Both the position numbers and the translations under genes were made by a program. The notes beneath the pieces were generated by a model. It saw only the letters and a program-made list of their open reading frames with translations, searched no databases and was not told where the DNA came from. Of a DNA stretch of 64,000 bases, positions 56,046 through 64,000 are shown piece after piece. The stretch is from Corallococcus macrosporus DSM 14697 (GTDB taxonomy: Bacteria; Myxococcota; Myxococcia; Myxococcales; Myxococcaceae): the NCBI RefSeq assembly GCF_002305895.1, contig NZ_CP022203.1, positions 8,822,001 through 8,886,000 on the forward strand, in the 5' to 3' direction. Position 1 is the first letter of the stretch. Each line of letters opens with the position of its first letter.

Positions 56046-57317
56046 ATGCACGCTCCACCACCGGCCCTGCCTGGCGCGCCCACGCCGACCCTGCTTCAGC
56101 GATGGAGACAGGCGTTCTCGCCCAGGGCGAGCCTCCTTGAGTTATTCGCCGCGCCCCCGACACACAGTCGCCCGGTGGATGGGTTGAGGGCGCTGGCCAT
56201 CCTCTGGGTCATCCTGTTTCACGTGTTCCAGCTCATCGGAGTCTTCATGGACCGCGGCGAGTTCGAGCGCCTGTTCCTCGCGGTGGAGGCGGACCCGCTG
56301 CGCGGCTGGGTGCTCCGAGGAGACCATGGGGTGGACCTGTTCTTCGTGCTCAGCGGCTACCTCATCACCCGCATCCTGATGCACGAGCAGGAGCAGACGG
56401 GGCGCGTGCGCATCCCCACCTTCTACTGGCGACGGTTCCTGCGGTTGATGCCGGCCTACGCGGCCGTGCTCCTGCTGTACGTGGCCAGCCGCGCGCCCAA
56501 CTACCAGAACGCCTGGGCCAACGTGCTCTACCTCAACAACTTCCTGCCGGTGTCGGAGCAGGCGGTCATCTGGTCCTGGTCGCTGGCCATCGAGGAGCAG
56601 TTCTACCTGGTGTTCCCCTTCTTCTGGCTGGCGGTGGGCCAGCGCCGGCACGCGGTCTGGGCCATGGTGGGGCTGCTGCTGTTGGGGGTGGGCATCGAGC
56701 ATGCCCTGGTGGTGCGGCATGGCTTCACCATGCCGTTCACCATCGACCCGGTGATGCAGGGGGAGGCGGGGCAGCGGTATTTCGACAGCATCTATGACAA
56801 GCCGTACACCCGCTACACGCCCATCCTCGCGGGAGTGCTGGTGGCCTACCTGCTGGGCAGGACGCGGGTGGCGGAGCGGCTCCAGGCGGCGCCGGTGCTG
56901 GCCCATGGCGTCCTGGCGCTGGCCCTGGGGACCCTGGGGGCCCTGCTGGCGCCCCGGACGTTCTCGGGGGAGTGGGGGCCGGTGGAGAGCACGCTGTACC
57001 TGACGCTGTACCGGTCGCTGTTCGGGGTGAGCGTGGCGGCGCTGCTGCTGCTGATTCAGGCGAAGGCGGGCGGGGGGCAGGTGCTGGGCCGCTTCCTGGC
57101 GTGGCGGGCGCTGCGGCCCGTCGCGCAGCTGTCCTATGCGGCGTACCTGGTGCACCCGCTCGTCATCTTCGGCCTGTACGGGTCGATGCCCTTCGGCGAC
57201 GCGGCCAGCGTGTCATTGCTCGAGCTGAGCGCGATGTCACTGGGACTGACGTTGTTGGTGTCGCTGGTGCTGCATGTCTTCATCGAGAGGCCGCTGATGC
57301 GCTTGCGGCCCGCGTGA
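56046..57317 (+). CDS. Acyltransferase-3 family membrane protein
   Basis: A 423-residue inner-membrane O-acyltransferase with about ten helices. Diagnostic motifs are RPVDGLRALAILWVILFHV near residue 42 (catalytic His in FHV), GVDLFFVLSGYLIT near 95, FYWRRFLRLMPAY near 125, and WSLAIEEQFYLVFP near 180. It would acetylate or acylate a sugar or secondary metabolite. It diverges from the PKS/NRPS operon and shares its promoter region, so a role in tailoring that product or the neighbouring exopolysaccharide is possible but unproven. The ATG follows a short AGAGAAACC leader; ribosome site weak. Confidence 0.9.
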   Translation: MHAPPPALPGAPTPTLLQRWRQAFSPRASLLELFAAPPTHSRPVDGLRALAILWVILFHVFQLIGVFMDRGEFERLFLAVEADPLRGWVLRGDHGVDLFFVLSGYLITRILMHEQEQTGRVRIPTFYWRRFLRLMPAYAAVLLLYVASRAPNYQNAWANVLYLNNFLPVSEQAVIWSWSLAIEEQFYLVFPFFWLAVGQRRHAVWAMVGLLLLGVGIEHALVVRHGFTMPFTIDPVMQGEAGQRYFDSIYDKPYTRYTPILAGVLVAYLLGRTRVAERLQAAPVLAHGVLALALGTLGALLAPRTFSGEWGPVESTLYLTLYRSLFGVSVAALLLLIQAKAGGGQVLGRFLAWRALRPVAQLSYAAYLVHPLVIFGLYGSMPFGDAASVSLLELSAMSLGLTLLVSLVLHVFIERPLMRLRPA

Positions 57318-57350
57318 GGCCCCTTTTCTTGGCGGACAGGAGACGCGGAG

Positions 57351-58055
57351 ATGCTCAAGAAGGTCATCAACACAGTGAAGTTCCTGCGGGTATTCGTCAC
57401 GCTCATCCGCGACCCCACGCGGTTGGACCTGGTGCTGGACCTGGGGGACGACATGGATGGGGAGGATCCGCTGGACACGGTGCCGCTGCTGCGCAAGCGA
57501 CCGGAGGTGGTGCGGCTCTTCGCCGAGCCGCTCAAGCACATCCGGGTGGACCTCCCGGCGCTGAAGACGCTCCCCCCCGGAACGCTGGGCCGGGTGTTCG
57601 CGGACCAGATGGAGGCGTGGGGCCTGAAGACGGAGGACGCGTACCACACGCCGGTGGCCCCCACGAATACGGCCAAGTTCCGCATCCACATGGAGCAGAC
57701 GCATGACCTGTGGCACATCCTCACGGGGTTCGGGACGGACGTGAAGGGTGAGATTGGCTTGCAGGCCTTCTACATCGCGCAGCTCTGGACGCCGCTGAGC
57801 TTCGCGCTGGTGAGCGTGGGGTTCCTGCACACGCTGTTCTACCGGCTCAACGAGGGGCAGGCGCTGGTGTCGGAGGTGGCGCGGGGGTGGCTGCTCGGCA
57901 AGCGGAGCCGGCCCCTGTTCGGCGTGGACTGGAACGAGCTGTGGGGCGTGCCGCTGGACGAGGTGCGCCGGCGGTTCAACCTGGACGTGGACGCGGCCCA
58001 CGCGGCGGTGCCCCCCGGGGACCCCGGGGACCTGCCGCAGCCCAAGGCGGCGTGA
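57351..58055 (+). CDS. Coq4-family protein
   Basis: A 234-residue protein with the Coq4 hallmark HDLWHILTGFGTDVKGE (HDxxH...E, metal-binding) near residue 125 and the LPPGTLGRVFADQMEAWGL segment before it. In eukaryotes Coq4 takes part in ubiquinone synthesis and has been linked to decarboxylation/hydroxylation of the ring. Myxobacteria mainly use menaquinone, so this member probably acts on another compound. It starts 33 bp after the acyltransferase stop on the same strand, preceded by GGAG, and is likely co-transcribed with it. Confidence 0.88.
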   Translation: MLKKVINTVKFLRVFVTLIRDPTRLDLVLDLGDDMDGEDPLDTVPLLRKRPEVVRLFAEPLKHIRVDLPALKTLPPGTLGRVFADQMEAWGLKTEDAYHTPVAPTNTAKFRIHMEQTHDLWHILTGFGTDVKGEIGLQAFYIAQLWTPLSFALVSVGFLHTLFYRLNEGQALVSEVARGWLLGKRSRPLFGVDWNELWGVPLDEVRRRFNLDVDAAHAAVPPGDPGDLPQPKAA

Positions 58056-58126
58056 GCCCCGTCGGGACGACGACCCGCCCCGCCCCCGCGCTGACGCCAT
58101 CATCCCGCCGCGCGACCGATGCTGAA

Positions 58127-58248
58127 AGCCAGGGGGAGCTGAGGGGCTTGACCGATGCCCAGGGGAGCTGCCGCATCCCGCAACTCCCACCGGGTGAGTA
58201 CACGCTGACGTTCGAAGAAGGGTTCCTGCCCTACACACGCTCGGCGCC
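58127..58248 (+). pseudogene. Remnant of a carboxypeptidase-regulatory-like (CarboxypepD_reg) domain
   Basis: A short in-frame piece reads LRGLTDAQGSCRIPQLPPGEYTLTF-type sequence followed by EGFLPYTRSAPW. This is the typical end of the beta-sandwich repeat found in large myxobacterial surface and TonB-dependent proteins. There is no start and no continuation; the frame enters the 3' end of the convergent reductase gene. It is interpreted as a relic of a larger gene. Confidence 0.5.
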
Positions 58249-58253
58249 ATGGG

Positions 58254-58802
58254 CTACCTGCGCGGCGCATACCGCAGGGCCACCGCCCCCGAGGCGAGCT
58301 CCTGTCGGCCCACGAGCTTCAAGTCGACATACTTCGACAGCCCCGCGAACAACGTCGGACCGTGGCCCGCCAGCATGGGATGCACCACGAACTCGTACTC
58401 GTCGATCAACCCCAGCTCCGCCAACGCCAGCGGGAGCTTCATGCCGCCCACGTACAGTCCCTTCCCCGGCTGCTGCTTGAGTCGTTGAACAGCCTCCTTC
58501 AAATCCCCGCGCACCAGCTCCGCGTTCCAATCAACCCGCTCCAGGGTGCTGGACACGACGTACTTCTTCGCCGCGTCGATGAACCGGACGAAGGGGTCCG
58601 TCACCTCGGGCATCGCGCCCGTGCCTGCCGGCTGCCGCCACGCGGCCTCCATCATCTCGTAGGTCACCCGGCCAAAGAGGAGGGCATCGGCCCGCGCGAG
58701 GATTTCCGCCGTGTAACGATGCAACGCTTCGTCCGCGGGAATCGCGCGATGATCGCAGCAGCCGTCCAAGGTCACGTTGATGGAGTACCGAAGGGGTCGC
58801 AT
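58254..58802 (-). CDS. Dihydrofolate reductase / RibD C-terminal-like protein
   Basis: A 182-residue member of the DHFR-like RibD C-terminal family: RPLRYSINVTLDGCCDH at the N-terminus, ADALLFGRVTYEMMEAAW near residue 45, FIDAAKKYVVSSTLERVDWN near 90, and LYVGGMKLPLALAELGLIDEYEFVVHPMLAG near 130. These proteins bind NADPH; most stand-alone members have no known substrate. The ATG at 58802 matches the usual family N-terminus; one at 58832 would add ten residues. It ends close to the CarboxypepD_reg remnant and lies 32 bp downstream of the efflux operon's last gene on the same strand. Confidence 0.88.
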   Translation of the reverse strand: MRPLRYSINVTLDGCCDHRAIPADEALHRYTAEILARADALLFGRVTYEMMEAAWRQPAGTGAMPEVTDPFVRFIDAAKKYVVSSTLERVDWNAELVRGDLKEAVQRLKQQPGKGLYVGGMKLPLALAELGLIDEYEFVVHPMLAGHGPTLFAGLSKYVDLKLVGRQELASGAVALRYAPRR

Positions 58803-58834
58803 CGCTTGAGCGTATCGCCGGTCGGCGGTCATCG

Positions 58835-60241
58835 TCACTCCGCCGTGTCCAACCCCGCCGCGAAGAGCACGGACGCCTCCGCGAGCTTCACCGTCTCCTG
58901 CTGCTTCAGGTGAAGCACCCGCATGTCCTTGAGCGAACGGAACGCGTCCAACAGCTCCAGGATGTTGCCGCGGCCCTCGCGGTAGGCGTCCTCCGCCATC
59001 CGGCGCACCGTGGGCAGGCGCTCCACCACGTCGTGCTCCAGACGCGCCAGCGCGCCCTTGCGTCCCTCCAGGACCGCGTGCGCCCGCGTCAGCTCCGCGC
59101 GGGCCTCGGCCAGCTCCGCCTCCAGCGCGCGCGCCTCGGCCCGCAGCTCCGCGGACGCCCGGGCGATGGCGCCCTGGTTCCGGTCGAACAGGGGCAGCGG
59201 CAGGCCCACGCCCACCAGCGCGATGGTGCTCTTCTCGTTCCGCGTGAGCATGACGCCCGCCGCCACCGACGGCACCGGCAGCCGCTCCCGGCGCGCCACG
59301 TCCAGGCCGCCGCGCGCCACCGCCTGCCGCGCCCGCGCCGCCACCAGCGATGGCCGGCGCTGCTGGGCGGACTCCCACAGGAGCGGCAGGTCAGGCAGGG
59401 ACTCGGTGATGCGCAGCGAGCCCTGCGCCCTCGGGCGCCACCCCTCGATGCCGAGCAGCGCGGCCAGCCGGCCCGAGGCGTCCGCCACGCTGGCGCGCGC
59501 GTTCAGCACCTCCACCTCCAGCGCGCGGCTCTCCACCTCGATGCGCTCCACGTCGTACCGGCTGGAGTCACCCGCCGCCGCGCGGCCCTTCACCACCTTC
59601 TCCACGCGCCCCAGGTCCACCGCCGTCTCCTCCAGCACGCGCAGCTCCTCCTGGTTCGTCAGCAGCGCCGCGAAGGCCTCGCGCACCGCCAGCGCCCGCT
59701 CCGCCAGGGAGGCCTTCACCCGCGCCTGCTCGGCGGACACGTTGCGCTCCGCCAGCTCGCGACGCACGCCGCGCTGCCCGAAGACGAGCAGCGGCTGCTC
59801 CAGCGACAGCTCGTGCACCACCGAGGAGCCGGTGTTCACCCCCGCGGCCAGCAGCTGCGTGCCGTAGCTGAACGAAGGGTTCGGCAGGAGGCCCGCTTCG
59901 ACGCGGTCCGCCGCCGCCACGTCGATGCGCGAGCGCTCCGCCGCGGCCCAGGGGCTGCGCGCCTCCAGCAGCGACAGCGCCTGCTCCAACGTGATGCGCT
60001 CCGGCGGCGCGGCCTCGGGTTGCCGCTGCGCTCCCGGCGGATGGCCCGGCGGCGCACCCGACTGCCCCTGCGCCAACAGCAGCAGGCCCGACGACGCCTG
60101 CCCGGGATGCTCCGCCGACGTGGCTTCGGACCGCTTCGGCTCCCGCGTCAGCCGCTCCCGCGGAGGCGCCTCGGTCTGCTGCGCTCCGGCGCTCCCGGCC
60201 GCCAACGTGCCCAGGACGCCCCATACGATGAACCGCTTCAT
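58835..60241 (-). CDS. TolC-family outer-membrane factor of an HME-RND efflux system (CzcC/CusC-like)
   Basis: A 468-residue outer-membrane channel component. A signal peptide (MKRFIVWGVLGTLAAGSAGA, cleaved before QQTE) precedes a low-complexity linker, then two OEP repeats rich in long coiled-coil helices. Visible conserved pieces are RITLEQALSLLEARSP, AGLLPNPSFSYG, the second-repeat VPSVAAGVMLTRNE...IALVGVGLPLPLFDRNQG, and ILELLDAFRSLKD near the C-terminus. It is the third component of the pump with the RND and fusion proteins. Its ATG overlaps the stop of a small upstream ORF by 4 bp. Confidence 0.92.
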   Translation of the reverse strand: MKRFIVWGVLGTLAAGSAGAQQTEAPPRERLTREPKRSEATSAEHPGQASSGLLLLAQGQSGAPPGHPPGAQRQPEAAPPERITLEQALSLLEARSPWAAAERSRIDVAAADRVEAGLLPNPSFSYGTQLLAAGVNTGSSVVHELSLEQPLLVFGQRGVRRELAERNVSAEQARVKASLAERALAVREAFAALLTNQEELRVLEETAVDLGRVEKVVKGRAAAGDSSRYDVERIEVESRALEVEVLNARASVADASGRLAALLGIEGWRPRAQGSLRITESLPDLPLLWESAQQRRPSLVAARARQAVARGGLDVARRERLPVPSVAAGVMLTRNEKSTIALVGVGLPLPLFDRNQGAIARASAELRAEARALEAELAEARAELTRAHAVLEGRKGALARLEHDVVERLPTVRRMAEDAYREGRGNILELLDAFRSLKDMRVLHLKQQETVKLAEASVLFAAGLDTAE

Positions 60242-60567
60242 TCCGTGACCTCCGCCTCGCCCTGAACGCCTTCCGTCACCAACGACAGACATGACACTCC
60301 CTCGCTGCTGAAACCCCGCCTGGCGCCGCACGGCTCCGTCTCCGGCAGCGCCCAGTGGGCCCGCACCGGCGTGAAGCGCTTCAGGCCGCCATTCGCTGAA
60401 CGCAATCCACTCCGCGGGCTGGGTCCGCGGCCGGTGTCGCGCCGAAGCACACTGACGCTCCACCGGTGCCGGGCCTGGCGGCCCGCCATGCCGCTCAGGG
60501 ATGCGCCTCCACCGGACACCTCGCCGCGAGGTCTTCTCCGGACTCCCTGTCCAATGAAGCGCCTCAC
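60238..60567 (-). CDS. Small hypothetical ORF inside the efflux operon
   Basis: A 109-residue frame that fills the 322-bp gap between the RND pump gene and the outer-membrane factor gene. It overlaps each by exactly 4 bp: its GTG start in the pump stop (GTGA) and its stop in the next ATG (ATGA). The N-terminal half is Arg/Gly-rich with less biased codons; the C-terminal half (KRFTPVRAHWALPETEPCG onward) shows the GC-rich third positions of a real gene. No domain is recognised. The coupling geometry supports it being translated, but a chance frame in GC-rich DNA cannot be excluded. Confidence 0.45.
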   Translation of the reverse strand: MRRFIGQGVRRRPRGEVSGGGASLSGMAGRQARHRWSVSVLRRDTGRGPSPRSGLRSANGGLKRFTPVRAHWALPETEPCGARRGFSSEGVSCLSLVTEGVQGEAEVTE

Positions 60568-63500
60568 GCCGCCACCTCCTGCTCCGGGCCGCGCCCCTTC
60601 GGGCCGATGTGCGCCACGCCGGAGTCCAGGTCCTCACCGTCCTCGTCATCCCGCGAGCCCGTGGACGCAGCGCGCTTCCCCACGATGACCGCGTAGAAGG
60701 CCGGCAGCGCGAACAGCGACACCAGCACCGCCGTCACCAACCCGCCGATGATGACCACCGCGAAGGGCCGCTGCGTCTCACTGCCCGCCCCGCTGGAGAG
60801 CGCCGCCGGCAGCAGCCCCAGCATCGCCAGCAGCGCCGTCATCAGCACCGCGCGGAAGCGGCTGGCCGCGCCCGCCGGTAGCGCCGTCTCCAGCGCCTCG
60901 CCCGTCTTGCGCCGGTCATCCACCGCGCTCACCACCAGCAGCGACGCCAGACACACCTGCCCCAGCAGCGTGATGAAGCCCACCGCCGCGCTCACCGACA
61001 GCGGAATCCCCGTGACGGCCAGCGCCAGTACGCCGCCGCACATCGCGAAGGGCGCCCCCGCCAGCACCGCGCTCGCGCTCCGCATGGAGCCCAGCGCCGC
61101 GTAGAGCAGCGCGAACACCACCAGGAAGGAGATGGGCACGATGACCGCCAGCCGGCCCAGCGCGCGCTCCTGGTTCTCGAACTCGCCGCCCCACTTGAGG
61201 AAGGCGCCCTCCGGCACCGCCACCTCGCGCTCCACCGTGGCCATGGCCTCCTGAATCGTGGAGCCCATGTCCCGCCCCTCCACGTTGAACTTCAGCGCCA
61301 GGGTGCGGCTGTTCGCCTCGCGGTTGATGCTCGCCCGGCCCAGCGCCTTCTCCAGCCGCGCCACCTCGCGCAGCGGCACGTGCCCGCCGCTGGCCGTGGG
61401 CACCAGGATGCCGCCGATGCGCGCCTCGTCGTCACGCTCCGAGCCCGGCAGGATGACGCGCACCGGGACGGGACGCTCCTGCTCCCACAGCTCCGTCACC
61501 ACCCTGCCCCCCAGCGCCGTCTCCACCAAATCCTGCGCGGTGGACACGTCGATGCCGGCGCGCGCCAGCGCCGGACGGTCCAGCACCACCTGGAGCTGCG
61601 GCACGCTGGAGTCGCGGTAGAGCCCCAGGTCCACCACGCCCTCCACCTTCTGGAGCGACGTCACGGCCTGCTCCAGGGTGCCGCGCATGGCCGCCAGGTC
61701 CGTGCCGAAAATCTTCAGCACCACCTTGCCGCGCACGCCGCTGATGGCCTCCTCCACGCTGTCCTTGATGGGCTGAGAGAAGTTGAAGCTGACGCCCGGA
61801 ATCTCCAGCAGCGAGGCGCGCAGCTCCCGCACCAGCCGCTCCTTGTCCCAGCCCTCGCGCCACGTCTCCTCGGGCGCGAAGCGGACGAACGTCTTGCCCA
61901 TGTTGACGGCCTCGTTGTCCGTGCCGTCCTCCGGGCGGCCCTGCTCGACGAGGACCTCCTTCACCTCCGGGAAGTCCAGCAGCCTGCGCCGCACCTCCAG
62001 CAGGATGTCCGCGCCCTTGCCCAGCGAGATGCTGGCCGGCATCTCCACGAAGATGTTGATGTCCCCCTCGTCCAGCTCCGGGAGGAACTCGCTGCCCACG
62101 CGCGAGCCCACCACGCCGGTGAAGAGCACCAGCGCCGCCATGCTGGCGAACACCAGCGTCTTGCGCGGCATCAGCCACGTCACCGCGCGGGCGTAGCCGT
62201 CCCGCAGCGTGCCCAGCAGCCTCGGCTCCTTCACCTCCGCGTCCTTCGGCCGCAGCAGCAGCGCGCACAACGCGGGCACCACCGTCAGCGCGAAGACGAG
62301 CGCCCCCACCAGCGCGAAGCTGTACGTCAGCGACAGCGGCCGGAAGATGCGGCCCTCCACGCGCTCCAGCGTGAAGACGGGGATGAGCGCCGCGATGATG
62401 ATGGCCATGGCGAAGAACGTGGGCCGCGCCACGTCCAGCGCCGAGTGCAGGATGAGCCCCAGCATCTCCCCGCGCCGCCGGGGACGCTTCACCCCCGCTT
62501 CATGCAGCACGTTCTCCACCAGCACCACCGCGCCATCCACCAGGATGCCGAAGTCGATGGCGCCCATGGAGATGAGGTTCGCCGGCAGGCCCACCAGCTT
62601 CAGGCCGATGAAGGCCGTCAGCAGCGCCAGCGGGATGACGGACGCGACGATGAGCGAGCAGCGCAGGCTGCGCAGGAACAGCCACGCCACCGCCACCACC
62701 AGCAGCGCGCCGTGCAGCAGGTTGTGGTGCACCGTGGACAGCGTGTGCCCCACCAGGTCGTTCCTGTCATAGAAGGGCTCGATGCGCATGCCCCTGGGCA
62801 GCACCCGCGCGTTCAGCGCCTCCACCTTCGCGTGCACGCCCTCCAGCACCGTGCTGGGGTTCTCCCCTCGGCGCAGCAGCACCACGCCCTCGGTGACGTC
62901 CATGTCCAGGTTGTGGCTCACCGACCCGCGGCGCGGCGTGTGCGACGCCACCACCCGCGCCACGTCGCCCACCGTCACCGGCGTGCCGTCCTCGCTCTTG
63001 AGCACGATGCCCTGCACGTCCCGCGCGCCGCGCAGGTAGCCCACGCCCCGGATGAGCAGCTCCTGGTCACCCTGGCGCAGGAAGCCGCCGCCCACGTTGC
63101 GGTTGGAGCGCTCCAGCGCCTCCGTGACGTCCGCCAGCGTCAGCTCGTGCGCGAGCAGCCGCGACGGGTCCACCTGGACGTGGAACTCCTTGAGGAAGCC
63201 GCCCAGGCTCAGCACGTCCGCCACGCCGGGCACCTGGCGCAGGTGCCTCGCGATGTTCCACTCCATCTCCGAGCGCGTCTCCGTCAGCGTGTGCCGGTCG
63301 CTCAGCACGCGGAACTGGTAGATTTTGCCCAGCGGCGTGGCCTCGGGCGCCAGCCGCACGTCCGCGCCGTCCGGCATGTCCGCGTTGGACATGCGCTCCC
63401 CCACGATGGTGCGCGCCTTGAACGGGTCCACGCCGTCATCAAAAGTCAGGAAGAGGAGCGACAGCCCGAAGAGGCTCTCGCTGCGCATCTGCACCATGCC

Positions 63501-63731
63501 CGGCGTGCCGTTGAGCACGCGCTCCAGGGGCACCGTCACCTGCCGCTCGATTTCCTCGGGCGCCAGCCCGGGCATCTGCGCGATGACATTCACCTGCAGG
63601 TTGGTGACGTCCGGGAACGCCTCCACCGGCGTCTCCAGGTAGGCCTTCACCCCGAAGAGGCCGATGCCCAGCGTCAGCAGCAGGACGGGCAGGCGGCGCT
63701 TCACACAGAACGCGATGAGTGCTCGCAACAT
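60564..63731 (-). CDS. czcA: HME-RND heavy-metal efflux pump (CzcA/CusA-like)
   Basis: A 1055-residue proton-driven inner-membrane transporter that exports metal ions through a tripartite complex. It has the RND pattern of 12 helices with two large periplasmic loops. The signature MGAIDFGILVDGAVVLVENVLHEAG near residue 400, with the DFG...DGAVV...EN helix-4 motif, marks the heavy-metal subgroup and favours divalent cations (Zn/Co/Ni/Cd) over copper, though substrate is not settled. Other features are ETPVEAFPDVTNLQVNV near the N-terminus and TAVLVSLFALPAFYAVI near the end. It lies 21 bp after the fusion-protein gene. Confidence 0.94.
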   Translation of the reverse strand: MLRALIAFCVKRRLPVLLLTLGIGLFGVKAYLETPVEAFPDVTNLQVNVIAQMPGLAPEEIERQVTVPLERVLNGTPGMVQMRSESLFGLSLLFLTFDDGVDPFKARTIVGERMSNADMPDGADVRLAPEATPLGKIYQFRVLSDRHTLTETRSEMEWNIARHLRQVPGVADVLSLGGFLKEFHVQVDPSRLLAHELTLADVTEALERSNRNVGGGFLRQGDQELLIRGVGYLRGARDVQGIVLKSEDGTPVTVGDVARVVASHTPRRGSVSHNLDMDVTEGVVLLRRGENPSTVLEGVHAKVEALNARVLPRGMRIEPFYDRNDLVGHTLSTVHHNLLHGALLVVAVAWLFLRSLRCSLIVASVIPLALLTAFIGLKLVGLPANLISMGAIDFGILVDGAVVLVENVLHEAGVKRPRRRGEMLGLILHSALDVARPTFFAMAIIIAALIPVFTLERVEGRIFRPLSLTYSFALVGALVFALTVVPALCALLLRPKDAEVKEPRLLGTLRDGYARAVTWLMPRKTLVFASMAALVLFTGVVGSRVGSEFLPELDEGDINIFVEMPASISLGKGADILLEVRRRLLDFPEVKEVLVEQGRPEDGTDNEAVNMGKTFVRFAPEETWREGWDKERLVRELRASLLEIPGVSFNFSQPIKDSVEEAISGVRGKVVLKIFGTDLAAMRGTLEQAVTSLQKVEGVVDLGLYRDSSVPQLQVVLDRPALARAGIDVSTAQDLVETALGGRVVTELWEQERPVPVRVILPGSERDDEARIGGILVPTASGGHVPLREVARLEKALGRASINREANSRTLALKFNVEGRDMGSTIQEAMATVEREVAVPEGAFLKWGGEFENQERALGRLAVIVPISFLVVFALLYAALGSMRSASAVLAGAPFAMCGGVLALAVTGIPLSVSAAVGFITLLGQVCLASLLVVSAVDDRRKTGEALETALPAGAASRFRAVLMTALLAMLGLLPAALSSGAGSETQRPFAVVIIGGLVTAVLVSLFALPAFYAVIVGKRAASTGSRDDEDGEDLDSGVAHIGPKGRGPEQEVAA

Positions 63732-63752
63732 GGGTGGGTGTCCTCGCCGCGC

Positions 63753-64000
63753 CTAGAGAAGCTGGTCCGCCGCGCCATCCAGCAAGAGCGCGCCCCGCGT
63801 GACGACCGGGTCCCCCGGTGACAGGCCCTCGATGACCTGCACCCGGCCCTCCACCGGTTGCGCGACGACGACGGGGCGCCGCACGAAGGTGCCGGCCCCT
63901 TGCTGCACGTACACCACCGACTCCTTGCCGTTGCGCAGCAGCACCGCCTCCACCGGCAAGGTCAGGCTGGCGTCCGGCGCGTCGATGCGCACGCGCCCGA
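63753..64000 (-). CDS. RND efflux membrane fusion protein, C-terminal end (5' part beyond window)
   Basis: Only the last 82 residues are visible; the frame is open to the right edge. The visible piece has the membrane-proximal domain pattern of HlyD/CzcB adaptors: LTLPVEAVLLRNGKESVVYVQQGAGTF, then RPVVVAQPVEGRVQVIEGLSPGDPVVTRGALLLDG. It links the inner-membrane pump to the outer-membrane factor in the periplasm. First gene of the visible efflux operon. Confidence 0.88.
   Translation of the reverse strand, partial: GRVRIDAPDASLTLPVEAVLLRNGKESVVYVQQGAGTFVRRPVVVAQPVEGRVQVIEGLSPGDPVVTRGALLLDGAADQLL

Overview
The window comes from a high-GC (about 70%) Gram-negative bacterium that is almost certainly a myxobacterium of the Myxococcaceae (Myxococcus/Corallococcus/Pyxidicoccus type). 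Several lineage-restricted families point this way: a DUF2378 (TIGR02265) protein, a DUF2381 lipid-era paralogue next to a Ser/Thr kinase, a double-CXXCG SitI6-type immunity protein, a DUF2380-type lipoprotein, and a gene order matching the eps exopolysaccharide locus of M. xanthus. All assignments were made by eye from translated sequence; no database search was run.

Layout. 1-7.6 kb (minus strand) holds a truncated OmpA/thrombospondin-repeat lipoprotein, a multi-GAF histidine kinase, an RMD1/DUF155 membrane protein, tryptophan 2,3-dioxygenase, a small zinc-finger-like protein and a hemerythrin. 7.7-10.3 kb (plus) is a three-gene unit (acyltransferase, alpha/beta hydrolase, proline dehydrogenase), followed by a GH15 glycoside hydrolase. 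An IS630-type element (12.5-13.6 kb) sits exactly on the stop codon of an outer-membrane protein gene. 14.6-19.8 kb carries DUF2378, DUF3817, a pseudokinase, a membrane Ser/Thr kinase with a lipoprotein-like tail, and DUF2381. 20-23.5 kb is a small toxin/immunity-like patch. 23.5-26.9 kb is molybdenum-cofactor maturation (mobA, moeA, mobB, fdhD), with a reading-frame break between mobB and fdhD at a run of seven C.

27.3-35.7 kb (plus) is an eps-type Wzx/Wzy exopolysaccharide locus: initiating sugar-phosphate transferase, flippase, short OPX protein, beta-barrel partner, a small membrane protein, a single-domain response regulator, a Wzz-type chain-length protein and a glycosyltransferase. A strong intrinsic terminator separates the first gene from the rest.

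55.9-35.9 kb (minus strand) is a compact PKS/NRPS cluster: ornithine-cyclodeaminase-like enzyme, GYD protein, FAAL-ACP-KS-AT-DH(N-half), LLM-DH(C-half)-KR-ACP, C-A-PCP, C-A(LLM)A-PCP-TE, and a methyltransferase. Four of the downstream genes are joined by 4-bp overlaps. Its most unusual feature is a pair of related luciferase-like monooxygenase (LLM) domains. One interrupts an adenylation domain whose code reads as glycine. The other lies at the point where a dehydratase domain is cut in two between separate polypeptides. The likely product is a fatty-acyl chain extended once by malonate, joined to one amino acid and a terminal glycine that may be oxidised to an amide.

The right end (56-64 kb) has an acyltransferase-3 membrane protein, a Coq4-family protein, a DHFR/RibD-like reductase and an HME-RND metal-efflux operon (membrane fusion protein cut by the window edge, pump, a small overlapping ORF, outer-membrane factor). 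No rRNA, tRNA or CRISPR array was seen.
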